From Ruminococcaceae bacterium UBA3329 (GTDB lineage Bacteria > Bacillota > Clostridia > Oscillospirales > Acutalibacteraceae): a stretch of DNA of 12,588 bases. The notes beneath the pieces were generated by a model. That model saw only the letters and a program-made list of their open reading frames with translations, did not search any database and was not told the origin of the DNA. This document shows, one piece after another, positions 6,575 to 12,588 of this stretch (position 1 is the stretch's first letter; each line of letters opens with the position of its first letter). The stretch is from positions 12,343 through 24,930 of the forward strand of contig DERX01000091.1 in NCBI GenBank assembly GCA_002361875.1. The letters are read 5' to 3'. The position numbers were made by a program, and so were the translations under genes.

Positions 6575-8314
6575 ATGGGTAATGTAAATATTAAAATCAA
6601 CGGCATGTCCTTAAGCGTGCCTGCCGGTATTTCAATTCTTGAAGCTGCAAGATATGCCGGTATTGAAATTCCGACCCTTTGCTACTTAAAGGGTATAAAC
6701 GAAATCGGCGCTTGCCGTATTTGTATGGTAGAGGTTGTAGGCGCAAGAAGCCTTGTTTCTGCCTGCGTGTTCCCCGTTAACGAGGGAATGGAAATCTACA
6801 CAAACTCCGAAAAGGTTCGCCATTCACGCAAAACAACTCTTGAGCTTATCCTTTCAACTCACGATAAGAGCTGTCTTTCCTGCGTTAGAAGCGGGACCTG
6901 CGAGCTTCAAAAGCTTTGCAAGGAGTTCGGTGTTGATAAGCCGAATTATTATCAGGGTGAGGTTGTTAAATATAACTTTGACGACTCAGCCGCTCATATG
7001 ATAAGAGATAACAACAAGTGTATTCTTTGCCGCCGTTGTATTGCCGCCTGCGACCAGCAGGGTATTTCGGTAATCGGCGCAAATGCACGCGGATTTGACA
7101 CTCACATTTCATCTGCATTTGACAAAGATTTGGCGGATGTTTCCTGCATTTCCTGCGGTCAGTGTATTGTTAACTGCCCGACAGGCGCAATTGTTGAAAA
7201 GGACGATACAGATAAGGTTCTTGCCGCTATCAATGACCCCGAAAAGTTTGTTATTGTAAATACTGCTCCCTCAATCCGTGCAACACTCGGTGAGGCTTTC
7301 GGTATGCATATCGGTACAAATGTTGAGGGCAAAATGGTTGCAGCTCTTCGCAGACTCGGCTTTGACAAGGTATTCGACACCGACTTTGCGGCTGACCTTA
7401 CAATTATGGAAGAGGCAAATGAGCTTGTAGAGCGTGTAAAGAACGGCGGTGTTCTGCCGATGATTACATCTTGCTCACCCGGTTGGATTAAGTATTGCGA
7501 GCATTATTATCCTGAGCTTATTCCGCATCTTTCAACCTGTAAGTCACCTCAGCAGATGTTCGGCGCTACAATGAAGACTTACTACGCTGAGAAGATGGGC
7601 ATTGACCCGAAAAATATGGTTGTTGTCGGCATTATGCCCTGCACAGCCAAGAAATTTGAGACAAAGAGACCCAATCAGGCGGCTTCGGGTTACCCCGATG
7701 TTGATATTGCACTCACAACCCGTGAGCTTGCAAGAATGATTGAGAGCGCAGGAATTTTCTTCAAGCACCTTCCCGATGAAGAGTTTGACAATCCGTTCGG
7801 CGAGTCAACAGGTGCAGCTACCATTTTCGGCGCAACAGGCGGCGTTATGGAAGCGGCTCTTCGTACTGCTGTTAAGATGATTACGGGCGAGGAGGCTCCG
7901 TCACCCGACTTCGAGGCAGTCAGAGGTATGGAAAATATTAAGGAAGCCGATTACAAGGTTGGCGACCTTGATGTTAAGGTTGCAGTTGCAAGCGGCACAA
8001 AGAACGCAAAAGAGATTATGGAAAAAATCAAGAAGGGCGACAGTAATTACCTCTTCGTTGAGATAATGGGTTGTCCCGGCGGCTGTATTAACGGCGGCGG
8101 TCAGCCGATTCAGCATGCTGTTGTTCACAACTTCATTGACCTTAAGGCGAGAAGAGCACAGGTTCTTTATGATGCTGATAAGGCAAACAAGAAGAGAATG
8201 TCACATGAAAACTCCGCAATTAAGGAGCTTTACGACACATATCTCGAAAAGCCCGGCAGCCATAAGGCTCACGAAATTTTGCATACATCTTATACTCCCA
8301 GAAAGAAATATTGA
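6575..8314 (+). CDS. hydA: Catalytic [FeFe]-hydrogenase subunit (HydA/HndD)
   Basis: This 579-residue protein has the length and layout of Clostridium pasteurianum CpI. The [2Fe-2S] domain has C36, C47, C50, C64. A His/Cys3 [4Fe-4S] site has H96, C100, C103, C109. Two [4Fe-4S] motifs follow: C149-C152-C155-C159 and C191-C194-C197-C201. The H-cluster domain has L1 TSCSPGW (C300, S301), L2 MPCTAKKFE (C356) and L3 EIMGCPGGCINGGG (C500, C504). Offset against CpI is one residue, so proton-path residues C300, E280, E283 and S320 are all kept. However, S301 falls where CpI has its cluster ligand C300. The C-terminal PGSHKAHEILH tail is standard. It produces or oxidises H2 in the cytoplasm with HydB/HydC. 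AGGAG overlaps the hydB stop at 6561; a terminator follows at 8322. Confidence 0.95.
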   Translation: MGNVNIKINGMSLSVPAGISILEAARYAGIEIPTLCYLKGINEIGACRICMVEVVGARSLVSACVFPVNEGMEIYTNSEKVRHSRKTTLELILSTHDKSCLSCVRSGTCELQKLCKEFGVDKPNYYQGEVVKYNFDDSAAHMIRDNNKCILCRRCIAACDQQGISVIGANARGFDTHISSAFDKDLADVSCISCGQCIVNCPTGAIVEKDDTDKVLAAINDPEKFVIVNTAPSIRATLGEAFGMHIGTNVEGKMVAALRRLGFDKVFDTDFAADLTIMEEANELVERVKNGGVLPMITSCSPGWIKYCEHYYPELIPHLSTCKSPQQMFGATMKTYYAEKMGIDPKNMVVVGIMPCTAKKFETKRPNQAASGYPDVDIALTTRELARMIESAGIFFKHLPDEEFDNPFGESTGAATIFGATGGVMEAALRTAVKMITGEEAPSPDFEAVRGMENIKEADYKVGDLDVKVAVASGTKNAKEIMEKIKKGDSNYLFVEIMGCPGGCINGGGQPIQHAVVHNFIDLKARRAQVLYDADKANKKRMSHENSAIKELYDTYLEKPGSHKAHEILHTSYTPRKKY

Positions 8315-8321
8315 TTTTTAT

Positions 8322-8364
8322 AAACAATTTGAGCCGAGGGATTTTCCTCTTGGCTCATTTGTTT
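8322..8364 (+). terminator. Terminator hairpin after hydA
   Basis: The core stem pairs GAGCC (8331-8335) with GGCTC (8352-8356) and continues inward with weaker pairs around an AT-rich loop. AAACAA (8322-8327) pairs with TTGTTT (8359-8364) around it, so the T-rich tail is also the stem foot. It begins eight bases after the hydA stop and ends the ten-gene cluster. Confidence 0.75.
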
Positions 8365-8414
8365 AAAAATCGGATATCCTCGCCTTAAGGGCAATGTGAA
8401 AAATGAAAAAGGAG

Positions 8415-8438
8415 CTGTAAAGCAAATATGCTTTACAG
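8415..8438 (+). promoter_or_regulatory. Hairpin and mini-ORF in the mltG leader
   Basis: CTGTAAAGCA (8415-8424) and TGCTTTACAG (8429-8438) form a perfect ten-base-pair stem with a four-base loop (AATA). The only good ribosome site, AAAGGAG (8408-8414), lies at its left foot, and the mltG ATG is at 8452, 13 bases past its right foot. An ATG in the loop (8428) opens a seven-codon frame (MLYSMAN) whose TGA at 8449-8451 abuts the mltG ATG in the same frame. The layout suggests control of translation start, by bringing the distant ribosome site close or by re-initiation. The perfect inverted repeat could instead be a protein-binding operator. Confidence 0.5.
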
Positions 8439-8451
8439 TATGGCAAATTGA

Positions 8452-9462
8452 ATGAAAAAAATACTTTCAGTTTTTTTATGTATTGCGGTTTTGCTCGGGC
8501 TTGCTTCCTGCGGTAAAAGCGACAGTGAGACACCGTCTGTTTCTTCAAAAGAGAGTTCTGTTTCTGATTCTTCGGATAATTTATCAGGGACAAATGCTGA
8601 TTTGTCAACCGATTTGTCAGTCAACACATCAAATGAAACAGATTTAGTTTTGGATTCTTCAAAGGCAGATGTTAATTCATCAAGCAGTTCGTCGGCTAAC
8701 CCGTCAGGAGAAACAACTTCTGTTGAAGCAAAATCAACCGTAAAGGTTACAATCCCCGAGGGTTACACTCTTTTGAGAATTTCGTGGCTTTTAGAAGAAA
8801 AAGGACTTTGCAAATCCGACGATTTTGTAAATGCGGCACAGACAGCAAAGGAATGGCTTGACCTTAACGAATATTATTTTCTTAAGGATGCGTTTAATGC
8901 AAAAAACGTGTGCTTTTATCTTGAGGGGTATATTTTCCCATTGACTTATGAAATTCCAAAGAATTCGGATGCTAAAACGATTTTAAAAATGCTTCTCAAC
9001 GGTACAAAGAACCGCTTTACTTCTGAACTTGTGTTAAGAGCGCAAAACAGCGGACATACTCTGCATGAAATTTTAACTATTGCCTCAATTATTGAAAAGG
9101 AAGCACGCACTGACGAGCAAAGGACAATGGTCGCTTCGGTGCTTTATAACAGACTTAAAGCTAAAATGCCTTTCCAATGTGATGTTTGCATAAATTACTG
9201 CGAGGGCGTAATAAAAATTGCATATCCTAACAAATTCACGGCATTAAAGGAATATTATAACGGAAAGAATGCAGGTATGCTTGCCGGGCCGATTTGCAAC
9301 CCCGGAATGGCATCAATCAACGCTGCAATAAATCCGGCAAAGACAGATTATCTGTATTTTATTATCGGCAAGGTTCCGCCCTATGAGGCACATTATTCAA
9401 AAACCTATGAAGAGCACGACGCTTTTTGGCAGGCGAATAAGGACAGACTGACAGGTAAATAA
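8452..9462 (+). CDS. mltG: Lipoprotein MltG/YceG-like endolytic murein transglycosylase
   Basis: This 336-residue protein starts with a lipoprotein signal: MKK, a hydrophobic core, and lipobox LASC with C20 as the lipidated residue. Residues 21-96 are a Ser/Asp/Thr-rich, low-complexity spacer. The YceG-like domain runs from about 97 to 336: LysM-like opening VTIPEGYTLLRISWLL, the family motif LEGYIFPLTYE, catalytic Glu215 in ASIIEKEA (Glu218 in E. coli MltG), VLYNRL, and LAGPICNPGMASINAAINP. The enzyme would cut nascent peptidoglycan glycan strands outside the membrane. Most MltG proteins use an N-terminal transmembrane helix, so a lipid anchor is a variant. The domain also carries an unusual cysteine set (CDVCINYC). 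No ribosome site lies just before the ATG; see the hairpin leader. An own terminator follows, so it is monocistronic. Confidence 0.88.
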   Translation: MKKILSVFLCIAVLLGLASCGKSDSETPSVSSKESSVSDSSDNLSGTNADLSTDLSVNTSNETDLVLDSSKADVNSSSSSSANPSGETTSVEAKSTVKVTIPEGYTLLRISWLLEEKGLCKSDDFVNAAQTAKEWLDLNEYYFLKDAFNAKNVCFYLEGYIFPLTYEIPKNSDAKTILKMLLNGTKNRFTSELVLRAQNSGHTLHEILTIASIIEKEARTDEQRTMVASVLYNRLKAKMPFQCDVCINYCEGVIKIAYPNKFTALKEYYNGKNAGMLAGPICNPGMASINAAINPAKTDYLYFIIGKVPPYEAHYSKTYEEHDAFWQANKDRLTGK

Positions 9463-9465
9463 ATT

Positions 9466-9507
9466 AAAAAACAGCGGGTATCCGTAATTCGGATATTCGC
9501 TGTTTTT
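9466..9507 (+). terminator. Intrinsic terminator of mltG
   Basis: ACAGCG (9471-9476) pairs with CGCTGT (9498-9503), and TATCCG (9479-9484) pairs with CGGATA (9490-9495), with two wobble pairs between and a five-base loop. A run of T follows (9503-9507), matched by A's at 9466-9470, so it could work in both directions. It starts four bases after the mltG stop. Confidence 0.88.
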
Positions 9508-9562
9508 CTATTACAGACTGTGCAAAAAGAACTTAAAAAGTCAGTATTCTACGATTCATAGG

Positions 9563-9591
9563 TTGATGTTTTTTGTGTTATTCGGTATAAT
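9563..9591 (+). promoter_or_regulatory. Sigma-A promoter of the XRE-type gene
   Basis: TTGATG (9563-9568) and a perfect TATAAT (9586-9591) are separated by exactly 17 bases. Transcription should begin around 9597-9599, only about ten bases before the ATG, so the ribosome site GAGGTGA (9598-9604) would sit at the very 5' end of the transcript. Confidence 0.8.
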
Positions 9592-9608
9592 TTTACTGAG
9601 GTGATATT

Positions 9609-10262
9609 ATGGATATCGTAAAAATCGGTGCATTTATAAAAGCACAAAGAAACAGTTTGAATATGACGCAAAAAGAGCTTGCAGAGAAAATCGGATGCAC
9701 GGATAAGGCTATATCACGGTGGGAAACGGGAAAGGGCTTGCCCGACTCATCTTTCTTAATTCCGCTGTCACAGGAGTTAAATATTTCGGTTAACGAGCTT
9801 CTTATGGGAGAAAAAATTATACCTGAAAAGCCCTTTGCAGAAGAAAAGGAAATAGTCAGCGAAATCATAAAAAAGAATGACGAAACACTTGTCAGCGTAA
9901 TAAACGAGAACCAAAGGAAAATAAATAATCATAAAAAAATATCAGCATTTCTTTTGATATTGATGCTTGTGCAAATGGCGGTATTTTTCGTTATTCCGAA
10001 TTTTTTCCCTATTTCAGTTGAGCCTGTTGAGGTGATAATAGTTTTGTCTGCACTTACTTCAACTGGAGTGGGTTTGAGCAAGAATAGGCTTAAATGGCTT
10101 TTTCCATTAGTAATATCATTGGTATTTTTCCTGATAAATCTTTGCTACAGAACAGAAGAGGGATTTCTCGGATTTTTTGTTTCACTGCTTTTTGCCGTCG
10201 GCTCAATGATAATAATTGCGTTAATTTCATTAGTTACTTATTTGATTAACAAAATAAAATAG
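9609..10262 (+). CDS. XRE-family HTH protein with four predicted membrane segments
   Basis: This 217-residue protein begins with a Cro/C1-type helix-turn-helix (about 6-62): IKAQRNSLNMTQKELAEKIG and AISRWETGKGLPD are typical of the family. A charged linker (about 67-110, Glu/Lys-rich) leads to four hydrophobic stretches at about 111-133, 140-157, 162-182 and 187-213, so the C-terminal half is probably in the membrane. Proteins of this build are common in Firmicutes, but their ligands are mostly unknown. A DNA-binding domain tethered to the membrane suggests a sensor of envelope state; that is inference. The gene is monocistronic, with a near-consensus promoter and GAGGTGA at 9598-9604 before the ATG. 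It faces the PFOR gene tail to tail. I saw no clear inverted-repeat operator at its promoter. Confidence 0.85.
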   Translation: MDIVKIGAFIKAQRNSLNMTQKELAEKIGCTDKAISRWETGKGLPDSSFLIPLSQELNISVNELLMGEKIIPEKPFAEEKEIVSEIIKKNDETLVSVINENQRKINNHKKISAFLLILMLVQMAVFFVIPNFFPISVEPVEVIIVLSALTSTGVGLSKNRLKWLFPLVISLVFFLINLCYRTEEGFLGFFVSLLFAVGSMIIIALISLVTYLINKIK

Positions 10263-10290
10263 TTTACACGAAACAAAATACAGTAAAAAA

Positions 10291-10316
10291 ACACGCCCGG
10301 GTTTCCTCGGGCGTGT
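10291..10316 (-). terminator. Strong intrinsic terminator of the PFOR gene
   Basis: ACACGCCCG (10291-10299) pairs perfectly with CGGGCGTGT (10308-10316), and two further pairs can close a four-base loop (TTTC). Read on the minus strand the hairpin is followed by a T run (A's at 10285-10291 on the plus strand), and it lies 31 bases past the PFOR stop. On the plus strand the following sequence is less T-rich, so it may stop XRE transcripts only in part. Confidence 0.9.
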
Positions 10317-10347
10317 TCGTTGTATTTAATTGATATTACTTAATCAA

Positions 10348-12588
10348 TTAGTCTTCTTTCGGAGCATAGAGGTCTTTAAGGCGAAGAAGATGGTCATATC
10401 TTGCCTTTGCAGTAGCCTCAGCCTGAGTGAAGAGTTCTTCTGCTCTTTCGGGGAATGAGCGTGTAAGTGAAGAGTAACGAGCCTCATTCATAATGAAGTC
10501 ACGGTAGCTCTCAGCGCCTTCTTTAGAGTCGATTGTGAACGGGTTCTTGCCCTCAGCCTTAAGAGCCGGGTTGTAACGGAACATATTCCAGTAACCGCAG
10601 TCAACAGCCTTCTTCATTTCAGCCTGGCAATTTGTCATACCGCCCTTAATTGAATGCATTTCGCAGGGTGCGTATGCAATAATGATTGACGGTCCGTGAT
10701 ATGCCTCAGCCTCTGTGAGAGCCTTGATTGTCTGATTCTGGTCAGCGCCCATTGCAATCTGTGCAACATAAACATAGCCGTAGCTCATAGCGATTTCAGC
10801 AAGGCTCTTCTTAGCGATTGCCTTACCTGCTGCCGCGAACTGAGCAACCTGGCCGATGTTAGATGCCTTAGATGCCTGACCGCCTGTGTTTGAGTAAACC
10901 TCAGTATCGAATACCATAATGTTTACATCCTCGCCGCTGGCAAGTACATGGTCAACACCGCCGAAGCCGATGTCGTATGCCCAACCGTCGCCGCCGAAGA
11001 TCCATACAGATTTCTTTGAAAGGTACTCTGCATTGTCAAGAATGTCTTTCTTTGTTTCGCAATCGCAGTCAAGAGTCTTAAGAGCGGCAACAAGCTTTTC
11101 AGATGCAGCCTTGTTTGCGTCGCCGTCGTTAGCTGTGTCAAGGTAAGCCTTTGCAGCGTCGAGAATTTCAGCGGGAGCTTTGCCCTCTTCTACAATAGCG
11201 TTAACCTTGCCGATAAGTCTGTTTCTGATTGCGTTCTGACCGAGGTACATACCGAAGCCGTGCTCTGCGTTGTCCTCAAACAGTGAGTTAGCCCAAGCAG
11301 GACCGTGACCGTTCTTGTCAGTTGTATAAGGTGATGTAGCCGCAGGACCGCCCCAAATTGAAGAACAGCCTGTTGCATTTGAAATGTACATTCTGTCGCC
11401 GAAGAGCTGTGTGATAAGTCTTGCATAAGATGTTTCAGCACAGCCTGCGCATGAGCCTGAGAACTCAAGAAGAGGAGTCTTGAACTGACTGCCGATAACA
11501 GTGTTGTTTGCAAGGTCTTCCTTAACAGTTACATTAGCTACCATATAGTCGAATGCTTCCTGCTTTGCATCCTGTGATTCACGGGATACCATCTTAAGTG
11601 AGTTTGTCGGGCAAACGCCAACGCAGACGCCGCAACCCATACAGTCAAGCGGAGAAACTGCCATTGTGTATTTGTAAACGCCCTTGCCCTTACCCTTCTT
11701 CTCAACGATTGTTGCAGAAGCGGGAGCGGCAGCAGCTTCTGCCTCAGTTAAGGCATAAGGACGGATTGTAGCGTGCGGGCAAACATAAGAACACTTGTTG
11801 CACTGTGCGCAGGTAGTAGCATCCCATTCGGGAACCATAACTGCAACGCCGCGCTTTTCATAAGCAGCAGCGCCCTGCTCAAATGTACCGTCAACATGGT
11901 CTTTAAATGCAGAAACGGGGAGTGAATCGCCGTCCATCTTGCCAACGGGTTTCATAATGCTGTCAACCATCTTAACAAGCTTTGCGGGGCCTTCGCTCTT
12001 TGCTTCAGCTTCAGCGTCAACTGCATTTGCCCAGTCAGCAGGAACATTGATTTTAACGTAAGCAGATGCACCTGCATCAATTGCTTTTTCGTTCATTTCA
12101 ACGATTTCTTTACCCTTCTTCATGAACTTCTGGGCTTTCTCCTTCATATAGCCGATAGCCTCTTCCTCGGGAAGAACCTTGGAAAGTGAGAAGAATGCAG
12201 ACTGAAGAACTGTATTTGTTCTCTTGCCGAGACCGATTTTAGCGGCAAGGTCAATAGCATTAACAGTGTAGAGCTGAATGTTGTTCTTTGCAATGTACTG
12301 CTTTGTTTCAGCGTTAAGCTTTTCGCAAAGCTCTTTTTCGTCCCACTGGCAGTTGATAAGGAATACGCCGCCGGGTTTAACATCCTGAACCATCTTGTAA
12401 CCCTTTTCAATGTAAGAGGGGTTGTGGCAGGCAACGAAATCAGCCTTATTTATATAGTATGAGCTCTTAATGGGTTTATCGCCGAAACGAAGGTGAGAAA
12501 TTGTAATACCGCCTGTTTTCTTTGAGTCATACTGGAAATATGCCTGAACATATTTATCGGTATGGTCACCGATAATCTTGATAGAGTC
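10348..12588 (-). CDS. nifJ: Pyruvate:ferredoxin oxidoreductase, C-terminal 746 residues (5' end outside window)
   Basis: The minus-strand frame is open to the window edge and codes for 746 residues of a protein normally near 1170-1190; about 430 N-terminal residues are missing. Visible in order are the gamma-type domain (YDSKKTGGITISHLRFG, then ADFVACHNPSY and KPGGVFLIN), a ferredoxin-like domain with two [4Fe-4S] motifs (CAQCNKCSYVCP near 11780-11815; CMGCGVCVGVCP near 11605-11645), and the thiamine-diphosphate domain (SGSCAGCAET, ATGCSSIWGG, and GDGWAYDIGFGG to NTGGQASKAS near 10870-11000). The enzyme decarboxylates pyruvate to acetyl-CoA and CO2 and reduces ferredoxin, a likely electron source for the hydrogenase. 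The internal ATG at 12391-12393 is not the start, because family-typical sequence continues upstream of it. A strong terminator follows the stop. Confidence 0.95.
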   Translation of the reverse strand, partial: DSIKIIGDHTDKYVQAYFQYDSKKTGGITISHLRFGDKPIKSSYYINKADFVACHNPSYIEKGYKMVQDVKPGGVFLINCQWDEKELCEKLNAETKQYIAKNNIQLYTVNAIDLAAKIGLGKRTNTVLQSAFFSLSKVLPEEEAIGYMKEKAQKFMKKGKEIVEMNEKAIDAGASAYVKINVPADWANAVDAEAEAKSEGPAKLVKMVDSIMKPVGKMDGDSLPVSAFKDHVDGTFEQGAAAYEKRGVAVMVPEWDATTCAQCNKCSYVCPHATIRPYALTEAEAAAAPASATIVEKKGKGKGVYKYTMAVSPLDCMGCGVCVGVCPTNSLKMVSRESQDAKQEAFDYMVANVTVKEDLANNTVIGSQFKTPLLEFSGSCAGCAETSYARLITQLFGDRMYISNATGCSSIWGGPAATSPYTTDKNGHGPAWANSLFEDNAEHGFGMYLGQNAIRNRLIGKVNAIVEEGKAPAEILDAAKAYLDTANDGDANKAASEKLVAALKTLDCDCETKKDILDNAEYLSKKSVWIFGGDGWAYDIGFGGVDHVLASGEDVNIMVFDTEVYSNTGGQASKASNIGQVAQFAAAGKAIAKKSLAEIAMSYGYVYVAQIAMGADQNQTIKALTEAEAYHGPSIIIAYAPCEMHSIKGGMTNCQAEMKKAVDCGYWNMFRYNPALKAEGKNPFTIDSKEGAESYRDFIMNEARYSSLTRSFPERAEELFTQAEATAKARYDHLLRLKDLYAPKED

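Noticed and set aside
89..8314. Complex I (Nuo) operon
   Set aside because: NuoE- and NuoF-like genes are present, but there are no membrane Nuo subunits, and both the cluster-rich HydB build and the adjacent H-cluster HydA mark a soluble hydrogenase.
8365..8407. Sigma-A promoter for mltG
   Set aside because: TTGGCT and TTGTTT words exist but no -10 box lies at 16-18 bases; the only other notable item is a short CCTTAAGG palindrome. The promoter remains unassigned.
12391..12393. ATG on the minus strand as the PFOR start
   Set aside because: The same frame stays open to the window edge and encodes typical PFOR sequence upstream (HLRFG, ADFVACHNPSY), so the gene is simply cut by the window.
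1..12588. CRISPR array, transposon, tRNA/rRNA or riboswitch
   Set aside because: I saw no regularly spaced repeats, transposase, RNA gene signatures or conserved riboswitch cores; gene order and composition look like stable core genome.

Overview
The window looks like chromosomal DNA from an anaerobic, fermentative Clostridia-type Firmicute, possibly a gut Oscillospiraceae/Ruminococcaceae relative. The evidence is strong AGGAGG-type ribosome sites, tightly packed overlapping genes, moderate G+C, [FeFe]-hydrogenase genes and a pyruvate:ferredoxin oxidoreductase. A genus cannot be named from this alone.

Region 1 (89-8364) is one co-directional cluster of ten genes ending in a hairpin terminator. 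Four genes encode a soluble multi-subunit [FeFe]-hydrogenase of the HydABC/HndABCD class: a NuoE-like [2Fe-2S] subunit (89-583), a small thioredoxin-fold ferredoxin (4342-4707), a NuoF-like flavin subunit (4741-6561) and the catalytic H-cluster subunit (6575-8314). Between the first and second of these sit six genes (617-4287), mostly with overlapping ends, that look like signalling genes: DRTGG-domain protein, RsbW-like ATPase, HydS-type sensory [FeFe]-hydrogenase homologue, second DRTGG protein, PHP-family phosphoesterase and a histidine-kinase-like ATPase without a phosphoacceptor domain. The simplest reading is that the HydS protein senses H2 or redox state and the ATPase, DRTGG and PHP proteins pass this on, controlling the hydrogenase made from the same transcript. 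The sensing role and the signal route are inference.

Region 2 (8365-9510) holds a lipoprotein version of the MltG/YceG lytic transglycosylase, with an unusual hairpin and mini-ORF leader and its own terminator. Region 3 (9563-10262) is a monocistronic XRE-type DNA-binding protein with four predicted membrane segments behind a near-consensus sigma-A promoter. Region 4 (10291-12588, minus strand) is the C-terminal two thirds of a pyruvate:ferredoxin oxidoreductase gene running off the right edge, with a strong terminator facing the XRE gene.

Metabolically, PFOR would reduce ferredoxin while oxidising pyruvate, and the HydABC-type enzyme would combine reduced ferredoxin and NAD(P)H to release H2 (or run in reverse). 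Hydrogenase maturases (HydE, HydF, HydG) and any dedicated sigma factor or response regulator are not in the window. No RNA genes, CRISPR arrays or mobile elements were seen.
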